Assembly (NCBI RefSeq): GCF_005484805.1
Contig: NZ_CP039432.1
Location: 1 to 64,000 of the forward strand
Origin: Rhodococcus sp. SGAir0479
GTDB taxonomy: Bacteria > Actinomycetota > Actinomycetes > Mycobacteriales > Mycobacteriaceae
Length of the DNA stretch: 64,000 bases
Reading direction: 5' to 3'
Shown: piece by piece, positions 43,944-57,311 of the stretch
Position numbering within the stretch: position 1 is the stretch's first letter
Layout: every line of letters begins with the position of its first letter
Position numbers and translations under genes: made by a program
The notes under the pieces: generated by a model
Seen by the model: only the letters and a program-made list of their open reading frames with translations
Database searches by the model: none
Told to the model about the DNA's origin: nothing

Positions 43944-46900
43944 CACTCACCGAAGGGCATCCCGCCGAGACCGAGACCGGGACCGAGACGCTGCTGCCGC
44001 TCACTGGCGCGCAACTCGGAATCTGGAACGCGCAGCGCCTCGAGCCCGACTCGCCCTACTACCTCGTGGGCGAGGTGCTCGAGCTCGACGGCACGGATCG
44101 GGACGTCGAGCTCGACCTCGAGGTGCTCGTCGCGGAGATCGCGGCGACGGTCGCCGAGGCCGAGACGATGAGGCTGCGTTTCGTCGAGACCGCCGACGGC
44201 CCCCGCCAGTGGATCGCACCGAACCACCCGCTGGCGATCCCCGTCGTCGACCTCAGGGCCGAGGCGGATCCCCGGGCAGCCGCGGACGAGAAGGTCGCAC
44301 ACATCCGGGCCGACGCAGCCCGCGCCGCCTCCGAGATGACCGACCGGCAGCTGTTCACCTACACGCTGCTGCGCCTGTCCGCGACGCAGGTGTGGTGCGT
44401 GCAGCTCTACCACCACCTGATCGTCGACGGTTACTCCGCGGCGATGATCTCCCGCCGACTGGCCACCCGCTACACGGCCACGGTAACCGGTAAGCGACTG
44501 CGCCCGAACACCTTCGGATCCATTGCGGAACTGGTGGCCGAGGACGTGCAGTACCGCAACTCCGAGCAGGCGACGCTCGACCGTGACTACTGGACCGCGC
44601 GTCTCGACCCGCTGCCCGAACTGCACGGACGCGGTGGCACGGATCTCGGCGCGGCTGTCCGCACCCGCTGCGCCCGCGCGTTCCTGAGCACCGAGACCAT
44701 GGATGAGCTGCGAAAGCTCGCCGGCGATCACGGATGCACGTGGGCGGACCTGCTCATCGGCGCCTACCTGGGGTTCGTGGCCCGGCTGCGGTCGACCACC
44801 GACGTGGTGTCCGCGCTGCCGATCATGGTTCGCACCACGCGCACCGCGCTGACGACGCCGTCGATGGCCGTCAACGTGCTCCCACTGCGGGTCTCGGTGT
44901 CGCTGTCCGACGACCTGCCGGAACTGGGCGCGAAGGTGGCGGCCGCGCTGAGCGAACTGCGCGAGCACCAGCGCTACCGCGGCGAGGACCTGGTGCGCGA
45001 TCTCGCCGCGCCGGGCGCGGGCGCCGTCCTGCACGGCGTCGGAATCAATCTCAAGGCCTTCGACTTCGACCTGGACTTCGCCGGAGCTGTCGGGACGCTG
45101 CGGAACGTGGCGGGCGGCCCGCCCGAGGAACTGGGACTGACGGCCACTCCGGTCGACGGCGGACGCATGATGCTCGGGTTCGAGGTGGACGCCCGGACCG
45201 TGTCCGAGACCGAGGTGACCGCGCGGGTCCGGGGACTGGCCCGGCTGGTGCGTGCCCTGAGTTCCCCCGACCGCCCCGCGCTGGGCCGGGTGAGCCTGAA
45301 CGCGGCGGGCATCGACCCGGGATGGGCACCGGCGGCGCTGCCGCAGACCGGTGCGCGATCGGTTGCCGACATCTTCGCCGACATGGTGACCGCGTGCCCG
45401 AACGAGACGGTGCTCACCGACTCCGAGAAATCGATGACGGCAACGGAACTGGCCGCCCGCAGCTACCGGATCGCCCGGTTGCTCCGTGCCCGGGGGATCG
45501 GCACGGACGATATCGTGGCGATCGCGCTGCCGCGCACCGCCGACATCGTCGCGTGCATCTTCGCGGTGTGGGAGGCGGGTGCCGCCTACGTGGTGCTCGA
45601 TCCGGCGTACCCCACCGAACGCCTCGACGGGCTCGTCGCGGCGGCCCGGCCGTCGTTGCTGCTGTGCCACGGCGAGCCGCCGGTGACGACTATCGAGTGC
45701 GAGATCGTCGGGCTCGGATCGGAGCCGATCGAGACGGAGCTGGCCTCCCTGGCCGGCGACCGGTTGCGCGCCGACGAACTCGCGACGACTCGACGGGCCG
45801 ACGACATGGCCTACGTGCTGTTCACGTCGGGCTCCACGGGCACCCCGAAGGGCGTCGTCGTCCGCTCGGGTGGTCTCGCACACCTCGTGCACCGTCAACG
45901 GACCGCGGTGTACGCCGACGCCCGCGCCCGGGCCGGCGGACGGCAGCTGCACGTGGCACACACCACCTCGTTCGCGTTCGACGCGTCGATCGATCCGCTG
46001 CTGTGGATCCTCGACGGACATCGGATCCACCTGTACGGCAGCGACGTCCAGCGGGACGCGGATCTGCAGATCCAGCGGTTCGCGGCCGACGCGATCGACG
46101 TGGTCGACACGACCCCGTCCATGGCGGCCTTCCTCGTGGACGCGGGGCTGCTCGGACCGGCCCACGGTGACGCCCGCCCGCACTCGATCGGCACGATCGT
46201 CGTCGGCGGGGAAGCACTGCCCGCGGCGCTCGCTCAGCGGCTCGGCGACAGCGCGGCCCGGGTGTACAACATGTACGGCCCGACCGAGGCCACGGTGGAC
46301 GCGATCGCCGCCGAGGTGACGGGCCCCGACGTTCGCATCGGTCGGCCGCTCGAGGGCACGTCCGCGTACCTGCTCGACGGGGCGTTGCAGCCCGTCCTCG
46401 ACGGGGAGACCGGTGAGCTCTATCTGGCGGGCCCGCAGCTCGCCCGCGGCTACCTCGGGCGCCCCGGCGCCACCGCCGACCGTTTCGTGGCCGATCCGTT
46501 CGACCGGTCGGGTGGCCGAATGTACCGCACCGGCGACCTGGCCCGCTGGCACCCGGAGACCGGGTTCGAGTACTGCGGCCGGGCCGACGACCAGGTCAAG
46601 ATTCGCGGTCATCGGGTCGAACTTCGGGAGGTCGAAACTGCCCTGACACAGTCGGCTTCGGTATCCGCTGCCGTCGCGGTGGTGACCGGCGCCGGCGCGT
46701 TCGCCAAACTCGTCGGATACGTGGTGGCCGCGGATGGTGCGCTTTCCGGCGACGACGTCCGGCGTGAGCTGCTGACCCGGGTCCCGGACCACCTCGTGCC
46801 GTCCGTGGTGGTGGTCCTCGACGAGATGCCGGTGACGGTCAACGGCAAGATCGACAGGAAGCGGCTGCCGGATCCGGCGAGTCTCGCACCGACCGCGGAC

Positions 46901-49900
46901 GCCGCGGCCCGCACGCCCGGCACCGCCGCCGAGTACGCGCTGTGCGCCGTCGTCACCGAGGTGCTCGGCGTCCCCGAGGTGTCGCTCGACGCCGACCTGT
47001 TCACGCTCGGCGGCGACAGCATCGGCGCGATCAGCATCAGCAGCCGGTTGCGGGGCCACGGACTCGTGCTCACCCCCAAGGAACTGCTGTCCGGTCGCGA
47101 CCTCGCGACGCTCGCCGCGATGAGCCGCGAATGGGTCGACGACGCCGGACAGGACACCGACGACGGCATCGGGGCGGCACCGACCACACCGATCATGCGC
47201 AACGTGCTGGCCGCCGACTCCGTCACGGCCGTGGCGTCCTACGCGCAGTGGGCCGCGGTCGAAGTTGACCGCCGCCTCGACCGAGACGCGCCGGCCGCCG
47301 CCGCGCGGGTGCTCCTGGACCGGCACCCGGCGTTGCGGATGATCGTCCGGGACGCGGAATCCGTGGACATCCCCACCGCGACCGACGTGCCTCTCGAAAT
47401 CGGCGAGCGCGGCCCGGTCACCGCGGACGCGTTCACGCGCGAGATCGCGGGGTGGGCACGCGAGGACGCCGCCGCGCTGTCCCCGGCCGCCGGAGACCTG
47501 CTGCGGCTGAGCATCGTCCGTATGTCCGACGGCAACGACCGGTTGCTCGTCGTGGTCCATCACTTCGCCGTCGACGCCGTGTCCTGGTCCGTCCTGCTGG
47601 CCGACCTCGTGGCCGCCTGCCGCGGCCTGGACCTCCCACCTACCACGGGCGAGTCGTGGCGCCACCGTGCTCTGGAACTGGCGGCGCGCGGGACGGTCCA
47701 CCGGTACGTCGACGAGTTGGAGCAGTGGCAGTCGGTCCTCGAGACGGGATCGCGCGTGCTCGTCGACGCCGACCCGCGGCACGGCCTGGACACCCACGCG
47801 ACGGCGGACGTCACCCGGACGGAGACGACGCCGGCGGTGACCGCGGCGATCATCGACGCGCTGTGCTCTCGGTACCGCGCACGCCCCGACGAGGTGCTCC
47901 TGGCCGCCCTCACCGTCGCGGTGCGCGCCTACCGGGACGCGGCCACCGGCGACTTCCCGGTGCTGATGGAGGGCCACGGACGTGACGCGGACACCGGCCG
48001 GGGGCGCGGGTCGACCGTCGGCTGGTTCACCACGGAGTACCCCGTGTCGGCGCCGGCTGCGCTCCTCGACTCCGACGATCGGCTCGCCGAGGCGCTGGGC
48101 GGCGGTAGCGTTCTCGCCGAGATCCTGCACGAGATCAAGGCCCGCCGGCGACAGGGACGGGACCATGGGATCGGGTACGGCGTCCTGCGGTTCCACGACG
48201 AGGCCGGCGAGCCGCTCACGACACTGCCCGCTCCCCAGATCGTCCTCAACTATCTCGGCAGGTCCGCCGGCCTGTCGGGGACCGGCTGGCGCACCGTCGG
48301 AGACGACGGCTTCGGCGTCGTGGAACCGGCCACGCGGACGCTCACGGAAGTCTTGGCGGTCAACGCGTTCGTGCACGACGGTGCCGCCGGGTCCACGCTG
48401 TCCATCGAATGGACCGCGGCGGGCGAACTGCTGGGCGCGACGTCCGTCGCCGCACTGCAACGCCACTTCGGCGCGGCACTGGACGCCTACGCCGCGCACG
48501 CCGCGCTGCACGCCGGTGGACTCAGTGCCGCCGATTGCGACGACGTCATCGTCACGCAGAACCAGGTCTCCTTCCTCGAGTCGATCACCGGCCCGCTCGC
48601 CGAAATCCTGCCGCTCTCGCCGCTGCAGGAGGGTCTGCTCGCGCACGCCGCCCGTTTCACCGAGCACGACCCGTACACGTTGACGGCGGTGGTCGACCTC
48701 GCCGGTGAGCTCGACGTGGATCGATTGCGGTCCGCCTTTTCGGCGGTGGTCACCCGGCACCGCAACCTGGCCGCCGGGTTCCATTTCGACGGCGTGGACG
48801 CGCCTGTCGCGACGATTCCCCGGGTCGTCGACATTCCCTGGCGCTTCTCGGATCTCGGTCAGCTACCGGCGGTCGCGGCGGCCGCGGCCGCCGCGCAGGC
48901 GCAGCGCACGGCGGCGGCGCGGGTGTTCGACGTCCGTCGTGGACCGCTCCTCGCGGCGCACGTGCTCCGGCTGCCCGGTGAGCGGACACAATTGATCCTC
49001 AACGCGCATCATCTGGTGACCGACGGATGGTCGACCCCGATCGTGTTGCGCGAGTTGGTGCATCACTACAACCACGGCGCGGCCGGGCTCCCGTCGGCGC
49101 CGGACTACGCCGACTTCCTGCGGTGGCTGGGCCGGCTGGACCGCGACGGGCTGCGCGCAGCATGGCGCCGTCGCCTGGCCGGGCTGACGGCGCCCACACT
49201 GGTCGCCCGCGGGGAAGGTGCCGCAGGACACCCGGTGACGACCGAGGTTCCGGTGGACGACACGCTCGGCCACCGGCTGGCCGGCGCTGCTCGCGAGAAC
49301 GGGCTCACGGTCAACACCTTCGTGCAGGGCGCGTGGAGCGCGGTGCTGTGCGCGCTCGTCGGCACCGACGACGTCGTGTTCGGTACCACCGTGTCCGGGC
49401 GGCCCGCGGCCCTCGCGCAGGTCGAGTCGATGGTGGGTCTGTTCAGCAACACCGTCCCGGTGCGCGTTCGCATGGACGGCCGTTCGCTGCGGGACGTGCT
49501 GCAGGACAGTCAGCGCGAACAGTACGACCTCGGCGACGCCGAGCACCTGCCGCTGTCCGAGATCGAGGCGTGCAGCGACGCGCGCGGTGGACTGTTCGAC
49601 ACACTGGTGGTGTTCGAGAACTACCCCGCGCGGTTCGGCGAGAACTCCGCCGACTCGGGAGATTCGACGCACGTCACCGGTATCGGGAACATCAGTACGA
49701 CGCAGTACCCGCTCTCGTTGCTCGCGCCACCCGGCGACCGGCTCCGGCTGGTGGTCGATCACGACCCGGGCGTCGTCGAGGCGCGGACCGCCGCGATGGT
49801 CGTCGACGCGCTACCGGCGGTGCTCGCCGACATGGTCGCGGGACTCGACCGCCCCGCCGCCGGATTCGTGCCGCGCACCATCGACCCCCTGCCCGCGCGA

Positions 49901-52900
49901 CGCGTCACCGAGCGCGTACCGGCCGTCGCCGGGCCGGCAGCGGCCCACGCCGTGGACGTCGTCACCGCCTGCCTGGCCGAGGTGCTGGAGACGGCCATGC
50001 AGCCCGACGACGACTTCTTCGACCGCGGCGGGCATTCGCTGGCCGCGATGCGAGCGGTCAGCGGTCTGCGCCGGCACGGAGTCGTGGTGTCGGTCGCCGA
50101 CATCTTCGCCGCCCGCACGCCCCGCGTGCTGGCGTCGCGCGCCCGGGCCGTCGAGACCTCCGAGACCCCCGAGGCGCCGCGGGAACCGGTGGTCGCCGAC
50201 GGCCCGGACACCGTGTCGTCGGCGCAGGAGCGGCTGTGGGTCGTGCAGCGGCTCGATCCGGACTCGCGCGCCCACGACGTCCCCGTCGTGCTCGAACTCT
50301 CGGCCGCATTGGACACCGACGCCCTGCGCGCGGCGTGGCGAGACCTGCTGGAGCACTTCCCGGTCCTGCGCACCTGCTATCCCGCCGGAGACGGCGGCCG
50401 ACCCGAGGCGCGGGTGCTGTCGCCGCTGGCGATTGCGGACCTGCGCGAGCGGGCCACGGACCGCGACCTGGCGACCGCCGTGCGGCTCGAGCTCGCGGAC
50501 ACTGGCTTCGACCTCGAGTCGGATGTCCCGGCTCGGGCCACCCAGCTGCGTGGGGACGGGTGGTCGGCGCTCGTGATCGTGATCCACCACATCGCGGTCG
50601 ACGGCGCGTCGGTGCCCCTGTTGCTCGAAGTCCTGGCCCAGGCCTATGTGGAGCGGCTGGCCGGCAGGAATCCACAACTACTCACCGACGCACCGGCATT
50701 CGCGGAGTTCGTCGCGGCCGACCGGGCGCGCACGCGCTCGGCGGACGCCGAGCGGTCGCTGCGGTACTGGCGCGACCAGCTCGCGGCCCTGCCCACCGAA
50801 CTGGAACTGCCGACCGATCGCCCGCGCCCACGACAGGCGACGCACCGGTCCGTCGAGGCCACCCGCACACTCGATGCCGCGGTCGTGGACGCGCTGCAGC
50901 GCGCGGCGGTCCGGTCCGGGGTCTCGGCGCTGATGCTGCTCGAGGCCGCGGTGGCGTTGACGTGGCAGCGCTTCGGCGCCGGTACCGACATCCCCCTCGG
51001 CACGACCGTGTCGGACCGGGAACTGCTCGCGGAAGGCCGGTTCCGGAACACGGTCGGATACCTGGTGAACACCACCGTGCACCGCATCGATCTCGCCGGC
51101 AACCCCACGCCCGGCCAGGTCCTCGAACGGGTCCGCACGGTCGGGTTGGACGCGCTCGCACACCAGCACGTGCCGTTCGACCGCATCGTCGACGCGGTCG
51201 CGCCCGAACGTGCGGCCGGGCGGCACCCGTTGTTCCAGACGATGGTCGGACACGAGATCGTCGGTGCACCCGTCGCACTGGGCACCGTCACCGGCACCCC
51301 CGTCGAACCCGTCGATCCGCCGGCCCGCATGGACGTCGCCGTCTGGCTCCGCGAGCACGGTTCGCACACCGATATCCGGTTGGGCGCGGCGGCCGATCTG
51401 TTCGACCCGGACACCGTCGCCCATCTGGCCGACGAACTGCTGGTCTCGCTCACCGACCTCGCGGCGCACCCCGACCGGCCGATTGCGGCGCTCGGTCGCG
51501 GTCAATTCCGGGACGACCCGACGCGCGAGGTCACGCCCCCGTCCGTGGTGGCGCGATTCCTCACGCAGGTGCGCGAGCGGCCCGAGCGGACAGCCGTCGT
51601 CGCCGGCGGCCGCGAGACGACCTACCGCGAAGCGGGAGAGCACGTGGAGACGCTCGCCCGCCACCTGGTGGCGCACGGAGTTCGTGCCGGTTCCGTCGTC
51701 GGTGTCGCCGTCGGCCGGACCGCCGACCTCCCGGTGGCCCTGCTGGCGGTACTCCGGTGCGGCGCCGCCTATCTCCCGCTGGACGTCGACTACCCCCGGG
51801 ACCGTCTGCAGTACATGCTGGACGACGCCCGACCGGTCTGTGTGCTGGTCTCGGTGGACACCGCGGACGGGGTCGCATGGATGGACGTGCCCCTGATCGG
51901 CGTCGACGCCGGGGGCACCACGTCCGCAGCGGAGGTGATGCTGCCGGCGGTACCCGCCGCGGACGATGCATTGGCCTACGTCATCCACACGTCGGGAACC
52001 ACCGGAAAGCCCAAGGGCGTCATGGTGACCTCCGCCAACCTCGCCGCGTTCGCGGATGCCGTGAGCACGCTGGGCTGGCTCCGCCCCGACGACCGGCTGA
52101 TGGCCGTGACGACGGTGTCGTTCGACATCGCGGTGCTCGAACTGCTCTGCCCGCTGACCGTCGGCGCGTCCGTCGTCGTGGCTCCGCGCGCGTCGGTGGT
52201 CGATCCGGCCAGGCTGGCGGGCCTGATCGCCGACACCGGCGCCACGGTCGTGCAGGCGACGCCGTCGCTGTGGCGGCTCCTGCTCACCGTTCCCGGCACC
52301 GGAAGAGTCCGGGCCCTGATCGGTGGGGAGGCGGTCCCGGCGGAGCTGGCCGAACAGCTGACCACGGTCAGCGACGAGGTGTGGAATGTCTACGGCCCCA
52401 CCGAGGCGACGGTGTGGGCGACGACCGACCGGCTCACGACGGGGGCGCCGGTCACGATCGGTGCGCCGTGGATCGATGTGCACGCACGGGTCCTCGACGA
52501 CCTCCTCCGCGAGGTCCCCGAGGGTGCGTTCGGCGAGTTGTACCTGGGCGGCGCGCAGATCGCGCGGGGCTATCTGAACCGGCCGGCGCTGACCGCGGCC
52601 CGCTTCGTCGCGGACCCGCGGCGACCGGGGGAGCGGCTGTACCGGACCGGTGACGCGGTACGCAGGCGTCGCGGCCGCATCGAGTACCTGCGGCGCACCG
52701 ATGACCAGGTGAAGGTGCGGGGCTTCCGCATCGAGCTCGGTGAGGTCGAGACCGCGATGCGCGCGCTGCCGGACGTCGCCGACGCGGCCGCGAAGGTCGC
52801 CGCGATCGCGGACGGATCCGCGCGGTTGTTCGGGTACGTCGTCCTGCGCAGCGGGGCGTCGGCCGATCCAGCCCGGATGCGGCAGGAACTCGTCTCGGCG

Positions 52901-55900
52901 TGGCCGGATCAGTTCGTGCCGCAGTCGATCACGGTTGTCGAGACGTTGCCGCGCACCCTGAACGGCAAGCTCGACCGGGCCGCACTCCCGTCCCCGGTTC
53001 CGCCGCCTCCGGTGGGTCCTGCGCCCGCGGGCACGGGCGCCGCGGCGCCCGCGTCCGTCGACACGGATCTGGCCGCGGCGGCTGCGGAAGTACTGGCCAC
53101 CGAGATCGACATGGCGTCGAACTTCTTCGCCCACGGCGGCGACAGCATCGCCGCCGTGCGGTTGGTCGCGGCGGCATCGCAGCGCGGTGTGAACATCGCC
53201 GTCGCGGACGTGTTCGAGTGCGACACCCTCGCGGAGTTGGCGGTGCGAGCGGTCCGGGCGGACGCCCGGACCGGCGGGCCGGATGCGCCGGACGCGCTGG
53301 TCGAGCTGGTCGAGACGGACGCGAGCGCGCGGGCCTTCGTGGACGCCGAGTACCCGGGGTGGCAGCAGGTGCTGCCGCTGACGCCGTTGCAGCGCGGCAT
53401 GTACTTCCACTCGGTGACCGGTGGTCGGGCGGCCACGGACAACTACCACGTCCAGCATCGCTTCACGTTCGCCGAACCGGTGGAGCGTCGGGCACTGAGC
53501 GCCGCGCTCGCCGCGATCGTTCGGCGGTACCCGAACCTCGGTGCGGCGTTCACGCATTCGGGGTTCGCCGAACCGGTCGCGATCATCACGCCGGTGTCGG
53601 TCGTGGTCGAGGAGCGGACCGTCGACTCGGCCGACGGGTTCGACGACGTCGCGGCCGCGGAATTCGCGCGGCCCTTCACGCTCGATCAGGCGCCGCTGTT
53701 GCGTGCGGTGCTCGTGACCGGACCCGAGTCGCGGGAACAGGTGGTGCTCACCCAGCATCATCTGCTGTCGGACGCGTGGTCGCAGGGTGTGCTGTTCACC
53801 GAGCTGTTCGTCCTCTACGGCGTCGCGCGCATGCTCGTCGGCCTGCATCCCGCGGGCGAGGACGGTGACCGGCAGATCGCCGACGCGCTGGCCCGGGTGC
53901 TGGCGCCCGCGGCCGACTTCACCGACCATCTGCGGCACCTGGCCGACCGCGACACGGACGCGGCGACGAAGGCGTGGGCGCAGCACCTGGCCGACCTCGA
54001 CGAGCCGACGTCGGTGGCACCGGGCGCGGACCCGTTCGCGATGTCGCTGCCCCACCGTGTCACCTGCCGGATCGACGACCGCGTGCGCGACGGGATCGTG
54101 TCGCTCGCAGCCGAACTCGGCATCACCGTGTCCACCGTGGTGTCGCTCGCGTGGGCGTTGACGCTGCGCCGGGTCACCGGCCGCGACGACGTCGTGTTCG
54201 GGTCCACGGTGTCGGGGCGCGACCCGCGGGTACCCGACGTCGACCGCATGGTCGGGCTGACCCTCAACACCGTGCCGGTCCGGGTGCGCCTGCGGGCGTC
54301 GTCGACGCTTGCGGACACACTGCGCCGGCTGTTCGCGGAGCAGAGTGGGCTGATCGAGCACCACCACGCCGGCCTCGGCGAGATCGCCCGGGCGGCCGGG
54401 TTCGGCGTCCTGTTCGACACCCTGCTGGTGTTCCGCAACGTCGGCGGGGACGCGGAGCGCTTCGGCGTCTTCGAACGCGCGGGGATCGTCGCGGCGGAGG
54501 CGACGGACGCCACGCACTACGCGCTCACCGTCGATGTCGATCCGCGCAGCCGCAGCGGCGGCATGGATGTCACCATCGAGAACCGGCCCGACCTCGTCGA
54601 CGACGAGACCGCCGCGTCCCTCCTGGAGTTGATGGCGGGCATGCTCGCCCGGATCGCCGCGATCCGGACCGTGGACGGGACCGAGCTCACGGTGGCCCGG
54701 ACCGGTCGCGCCGGCGAGTCTCTCGAGCGCACCGCGCTGACGACCCCGCGCGTTCCGATCCCCGCCCCCGGGGCGCCCGAAGGCAGCATCGACACCCTGC
54801 TGTCCGAACGCGCCGCCGCGACCCCCGACGCACCGGCGCTGACGTGCGGTGCCGAGACGTTCACGGCGCGCGAACTCGACGAGCGGGTGACCGCGCTGGC
54901 GCGCCACCTCGTACGTGGCGGGGTCGGTGCGGGTGACCTCGTCGCGTTGATGCTGCCGCGAATCGCCGACCACGTCGTCGCGATCTTCGCGGTGATGCGC
55001 ACCGGCGCCGCATACCTTCCGCTCGACCTCGAACACCCGGCGTCGCGGTTGCGCGAGATCGTGCTCGACAGCGGCGCCCGCACCGTCGTCACGGTGGACG
55101 CCCGGACCGACCGGGTGGCCGACGTGGTCGCGGGGCTGTCGGCGGTCTCGGTCGTCGACCTCGCCGACCCTGGCGTGGCCGACGTGCTGTCGGGCAGGCG
55201 GCCGGGACCGGAGGTGCCGGCGCACCGCATCGGCGGCCCGACCCACCCCGACCAGGCGGCGTACGTCATCTATACGTCGGGGTCGACGGGCACACCCAAG
55301 GGAGTGCAGGTCGGTCACCGTGGCTTGACCACGATGTACCACAACCACCGCGACGAGATCTTCCGCGCCACGGAGCGGTCCGTCGACGGTCGGCAGTTGC
55401 GCATCGCGCACACGGTGTCGTTCTCGTTCGACATGTCGTGGGAAGAGCTGTTCTGGTTGCTGGCGGGGCATCACGTGCACGTCATCGACGAGGCGGCTCG
55501 CGCCGATCCGCACACCCTGGTCCGGCACTACCGCACCGTCGGAATCGACGTCGTCAACGTGACGCCCTCCTATGCGCGGGAACTGATCGCCGCGGGACTG
55601 CTCGACGACCGCCGTGCGCCGAAACTGGTGATGCTCGGCGGCGAGGCCGTCCCGCAGGAGTTGTGGACGCGGCTGCGCGAACAGGACGGTGTCGACGGTT
55701 ACGACCTGTACGGCCCCACCGAGTTCACCATCAACGCCATGGGATCGGCGGTCGGCGACAGCGCGACTCCGTGCCTCGGCAAGCCGGTCCGAAATGCCTG
55801 TGCGCGCGTGCTCGATTCCGGGCTGCGCCCGGTCGCGGTCGGCGCGGTCGGGGAGCTGTACATGTCGGGCGACGGCGTCGCGCACGGCTACCGCGGGCGC

Positions 55901-57217
55901 CGCGGGCAGACGGCATCGGTGTTCGTGGCCGACCCGTTCGCCGTCGGCGAGCGGATGTACCGCACCGGCGACCTCGTGCGGTACCTCGACGGCGGCCGGC
56001 TCGAGTACCTGGGTCGGGTCGACCGGCAGGTCAAGATCCGCGGCATCCGCATCGAACTCGGGGAAGTGGAGTCCGCACTCGAGGCGCTCCCGGGGGTCTC
56101 CCGGGCGGCCGCCACGGTCCGGTCGTACGGCGCCACGCAGCGATTGATCGGCTACGTCGTGGCCGACGACTCGACACCGGACTCGACGTCCGAAAGCGAG
56201 TTGCGCGCCCGGCTCCGCGATTCGGTACCGGCCCATCTGGTTCCGGCGCAGATCGTGCGCGTGGACGCCGTCCCGCTCACGGTCAACGGCAAGCTCGATC
56301 GAGCGGCGTTGCCCGAACCGCCGCGCCGCAACGTCGCCGATTCGCTGCGAACGCCCACCCAGTGGCAGGTGGCCGCCGCGTACTGCGAGTTGCTGGGCCT
56401 GGACCAGGTGGGTGCCGACGACGGGTTCGCCGACTGCGGCGGCGATTCGCTCGCGGCGATGCGGCTGGTCTCCCGGATCGAGCGCGACACCTCCGTGCGT
56501 ATCGCGGTGGGGGAGCTGCTCGACCGCCAATCCGTCGCGGCGATAGCCGAACTCGTGGATTCTCGACGGGACGGTGCCACCACCGGCGCGGCGGACGACG
56601 TGATCCGGTTCGGCCGAAGCCGGGCGGCCGATCCGCTGTTCTGTGTCCACCCCGCCGGTGGCTACGCGTGGCAGTTCGCCTCGCTGGCATCGATGCTCGA
56701 CCGCCCGGTCGTGGGACTGCAACTGCCCCAGGGTGACCGTCCCGGATCCTTCGACGAGCTGGTGGCGCACCACCTGCGTACCGTGCGGCGCGAGCAGCCC
56801 CGCGGACCGTACCGTCTGCTGGGGTACTCGTTCGGCGGCACTCTCGCCCACGCGATGGCCGCCGTACTGACGGCCGCCGGCGAGACCGTGGCGTTCGTCG
56901 GCGTGGTCGACAGCGAGCCGCTGGACGGGCGCAGCGTCGAGGCCCCGTCGGCGGTGCGCCGGCTGCCGGTGGAACTGGCCGACGATATCGCCGAGAACTT
57001 CACCTACACTTCGTCTCTGCTGAGGACCGCGACCGCGCCCGTCTACCCGGGCACGCTGACGTTGTTCGAGGCGCAGCGGTCGAAGCCGTCGGACGGTTTC
57101 GCCGATCGCTGGGGGCGAATACACGAAGGGGAGCTCGTGGTCCACGCCGTGGACGAGGACCACGACGGCATTGCGACAGCGGGCGGCTGGCGACAGATCC
57201 TGCCCGCGCTCGAGTAG
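43940..57217 (+). CDS. Siderophore NRPS, C-A-PCP-E-C-PCP-C-A-PCP-C-A-PCP-TE
   Basis: A 4425-residue synthetase. Domains by residue: C1 20-450 (HHLIVDG at 158); A1 475-965; PCP1 with Ser 1027; E 1075-1530 ([10 protein letters not shown] at 1207); C2 1550-1985 (HHLVTDG at 1690); PCP2 with Ser 2033 (GGHS), with no A domain before it; C3 2085-2520 (HHIAVDG at 2216); A2 2535-3020; PCP3 Ser 3069; C4 3135-3570 (HHLLSDAW at 3273); A3 3635-4110; PCP4 Ser 4170; TE 4215-4425 (GYSFGG, Ser 4297). Pocket codes read by alignment to GrsA: A1 DADDVGMVDK (acidic, fits Arg), A2 DILQLGVVWK (the Gly code), A3 DMENMGLINK (near the hydroxyornithine code). Predicted product: DHB-D-Arg-Gly-N-hydroxyornithine, as in heterobactin. 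C1 would accept DHB from the separate aryl carrier. Confidence 0.93.
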   Translation: MTLTEGHPAETETGTETLLPLTGAQLGIWNAQRLEPDSPYYLVGEVLELDGTDRDVELDLEVLVAEIAATVAEAETMRLRFVETADGPRQWIAPNHPLAIPVVDLRAEADPRAAADEKVAHIRADAARAASEMTDRQLFTYTLLRLSATQVWCVQLYHHLIVDGYSAAMISRRLATRYTATVTGKRLRPNTFGSIAELVAEDVQYRNSEQATLDRDYWTARLDPLPELHGRGGTDLGAAVRTRCARAFLSTETMDELRKLAGDHGCTWADLLIGAYLGFVARLRSTTDVVSALPIMVRTTRTALTTPSMAVNVLPLRVSVSLSDDLPELGAKVAAALSELREHQRYRGEDLVRDLAAPGAGAVLHGVGINLKAFDFDLDFAGAVGTLRNVAGGPPEELGLTATPVDGGRMMLGFEVDARTVSETEVTARVRGLARLVRALSSPDRPALGRVSLNAAGIDPGWAPAALPQTGARSVADIFADMVTACPNETVLTDSEKSMTATELAARSYRIARLLRARGIGTDDIVAIALPRTADIVACIFAVWEAGAAYVVLDPAYPTERLDGLVAAARPSLLLCHGEPPVTTIECEIVGLGSEPIETELASLAGDRLRADELATTRRADDMAYVLFTSGSTGTPKGVVVRSGGLAHLVHRQRTAVYADARARAGGRQLHVAHTTSFAFDASIDPLLWILDGHRIHLYGSDVQRDADLQIQRFAADAIDVVDTTPSMAAFLVDAGLLGPAHGDARPHSIGTIVVGGEALPAALAQRLGDSAARVYNMYGPTEATVDAIAAEVTGPDVRIGRPLEGTSAYLLDGALQPVLDGETGELYLAGPQLARGYLGRPGATADRFVADPFDRSGGRMYRTGDLARWHPETGFEYCGRADDQVKIRGHRVELREVETALTQSASVSAAVAVVTGAGAFAKLVGYVVAADGALSGDDVRRELLTRVPDHLVPSVVVVLDEMPVTVNGKIDRKRLPDPASLAPTADAAARTPGTAAEYALCAVVTEVLGVPEVSLDADLFTLGGDSIGAISISSRLRGHGLVLTPKELLSGRDLATLAAMSREWVDDAGQDTDDGIGAAPTTPIMRNVLAADSVTAVASYAQWAAVEVDRRLDRDAPAAAARVLLDRHPALRMIVRDAESVDIPTATDVPLEIGERGPVTADAFTREIAGWAREDAAALSPAAGDLLRLSIVRMSDGNDRLLVVVHHFAVDAVSWSVLLADLVAACRGLDLPPTTGESWRHRALELAARGTVHRYVDELEQWQSVLETGSRVLVDADPRHGLDTHATADVTRTETTPAVTAAIIDALCSRYRARPDEVLLAALTVAVRAYRDAATGDFPVLMEGHGRDADTGRGRGSTVGWFTTEYPVSAPAALLDSDDRLAEALGGGSVLAEILHEIKARRRQGRDHGIGYGVLRFHDEAGEPLTTLPAPQIVLNYLGRSAGLSGTGWRTVGDDGFGVVEPATRTLTEVLAVNAFVHDGAAGSTLSIEWTAAGELLGATSVAALQRHFGAALDAYAAHAALHAGGLSAADCDDVIVTQNQVSFLESITGPLAEILPLSPLQEGLLAHAARFTEHDPYTLTAVVDLAGELDVDRLRSAFSAVVTRHRNLAAGFHFDGVDAPVATIPRVVDIPWRFSDLGQLPAVAAAAAAAQAQRTAAARVFDVRRGPLLAAHVLRLPGERTQLILNAHHLVTDGWSTPIVLRELVHHYNHGAAGLPSAPDYADFLRWLGRLDRDGLRAAWRRRLAGLTAPTLVARGEGAAGHPVTTEVPVDDTLGHRLAGAARENGLTVNTFVQGAWSAVLCALVGTDDVVFGTTVSGRPAALAQVESMVGLFSNTVPVRVRMDGRSLRDVLQDSQREQYDLGDAEHLPLSEIEACSDARGGLFDTLVVFENYPARFGENSADSGDSTHVTGIGNISTTQYPLSLLAPPGDRLRLVVDHDPGVVEARTAAMVVDALPAVLADMVAGLDRPAAGFVPRTIDPLPARRVTERVPAVAGPAAAHAVDVVTACLAEVLETAMQPDDDFFDRGGHSLAAMRAVSGLRRHGVVVSVADIFAARTPRVLASRARAVETSETPEAPREPVVADGPDTVSSAQERLWVVQRLDPDSRAHDVPVVLELSAALDTDALRAAWRDLLEHFPVLRTCYPAGDGGRPEARVLSPLAIADLRERATDRDLATAVRLELADTGFDLESDVPARATQLRGDGWSALVIVIHHIAVDGASVPLLLEVLAQAYVERLAGRNPQLLTDAPAFAEFVAADRARTRSADAERSLRYWRDQLAALPTELELPTDRPRPRQATHRSVEATRTLDAAVVDALQRAAVRSGVSALMLLEAAVALTWQRFGAGTDIPLGTTVSDRELLAEGRFRNTVGYLVNTTVHRIDLAGNPTPGQVLERVRTVGLDALAHQHVPFDRIVDAVAPERAAGRHPLFQTMVGHEIVGAPVALGTVTGTPVEPVDPPARMDVAVWLREHGSHTDIRLGAAADLFDPDTVAHLADELLVSLTDLAAHPDRPIAALGRGQFRDDPTREVTPPSVVARFLTQVRERPERTAVVAGGRETTYREAGEHVETLARHLVAHGVRAGSVVGVAVGRTADLPVALLAVLRCGAAYLPLDVDYPRDRLQYMLDDARPVCVLVSVDTADGVAWMDVPLIGVDAGGTTSAAEVMLPAVPAADDALAYVIHTSGTTGKPKGVMVTSANLAAFADAVSTLGWLRPDDRLMAVTTVSFDIAVLELLCPLTVGASVVVAPRASVVDPARLAGLIADTGATVVQATPSLWRLLLTVPGTGRVRALIGGEAVPAELAEQLTTVSDEVWNVYGPTEATVWATTDRLTTGAPVTIGAPWIDVHARVLDDLLREVPEGAFGELYLGGAQIARGYLNRPALTAARFVADPRRPGERLYRTGDAVRRRRGRIEYLRRTDDQVKVRGFRIELGEVETAMRALPDVADAAAKVAAIADGSARLFGYVVLRSGASADPARMRQELVSAWPDQFVPQSITVVETLPRTLNGKLDRAALPSPVPPPPVGPAPAGTGAAAPASVDTDLAAAAAEVLATEIDMASNFFAHGGDSIAAVRLVAAASQRGVNIAVADVFECDTLAELAVRAVRADARTGGPDAPDALVELVETDASARAFVDAEYPGWQQVLPLTPLQRGMYFHSVTGGRAATDNYHVQHRFTFAEPVERRALSAALAAIVRRYPNLGAAFTHSGFAEPVAIITPVSVVVEERTVDSADGFDDVAAAEFARPFTLDQAPLLRAVLVTGPESREQVVLTQHHLLSDAWSQGVLFTELFVLYGVARMLVGLHPAGEDGDRQIADALARVLAPAADFTDHLRHLADRDTDAATKAWAQHLADLDEPTSVAPGADPFAMSLPHRVTCRIDDRVRDGIVSLAAELGITVSTVVSLAWALTLRRVTGRDDVVFGSTVSGRDPRVPDVDRMVGLTLNTVPVRVRLRASSTLADTLRRLFAEQSGLIEHHHAGLGEIARAAGFGVLFDTLLVFRNVGGDAERFGVFERAGIVAAEATDATHYALTVDVDPRSRSGGMDVTIENRPDLVDDETAASLLELMAGMLARIAAIRTVDGTELTVARTGRAGESLERTALTTPRVPIPAPGAPEGSIDTLLSERAAATPDAPALTCGAETFTARELDERVTALARHLVRGGVGAGDLVALMLPRIADHVVAIFAVMRTGAAYLPLDLEHPASRLREIVLDSGARTVVTVDARTDRVADVVAGLSAVSVVDLADPGVADVLSGRRPGPEVPAHRIGGPTHPDQAAYVIYTSGSTGTPKGVQVGHRGLTTMYHNHRDEIFRATERSVDGRQLRIAHTVSFSFDMSWEELFWLLAGHHVHVIDEAARADPHTLVRHYRTVGIDVVNVTPSYARELIAAGLLDDRRAPKLVMLGGEAVPQELWTRLREQDGVDGYDLYGPTEFTINAMGSAVGDSATPCLGKPVRNACARVLDSGLRPVAVGAVGELYMSGDGVAHGYRGRRGQTASVFVADPFAVGERMYRTGDLVRYLDGGRLEYLGRVDRQVKIRGIRIELGEVESALEALPGVSRAAATVRSYGATQRLIGYVVADDSTPDSTSESELRARLRDSVPAHLVPAQIVRVDAVPLTVNGKLDRAALPEPPRRNVADSLRTPTQWQVAAAYCELLGLDQVGADDGFADCGGDSLAAMRLVSRIERDTSVRIAVGELLDRQSVAAIAELVDSRRDGATTGAADDVIRFGRSRAADPLFCVHPAGGYAWQFASLASMLDRPVVGLQLPQGDRPGSFDELVAHHLRTVRREQPRGPYRLLGYSFGGTLAHAMAAVLTAAGETVAFVGVVDSEPLDGRSVEAPSAVRRLPVELADDIAENFTYTSSLLRTATAPVYPGTLTLFEAQRSKPSDGFADRWGRIHEGELVVHAVDEDHDGIATAGGWRQILPALE

Positions 57218-57226
57218 CGCTGCACG

Positions 57227-57243
57227 CCGAGAACGATTCTCGG
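57227..57243. repeat. Short hairpin between the NRPS and receptor genes
   Basis: A perfect 7-3-7 inverted repeat (CCGAGAA, CGA, TTCTCGG), 10 bases after the NRPS stop. It has no T-tract. It could reduce readthrough or protect mRNA ends, letting the receptor gene be expressed differently from the huge NRPS gene. Confidence 0.4.
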
Positions 57244-57311
57244 ACCACACGACCATCCCGGGACGGCAGCACCGCCGACCGGCACACGAAGATCTCGCGA
57301 AAGGACCCACC

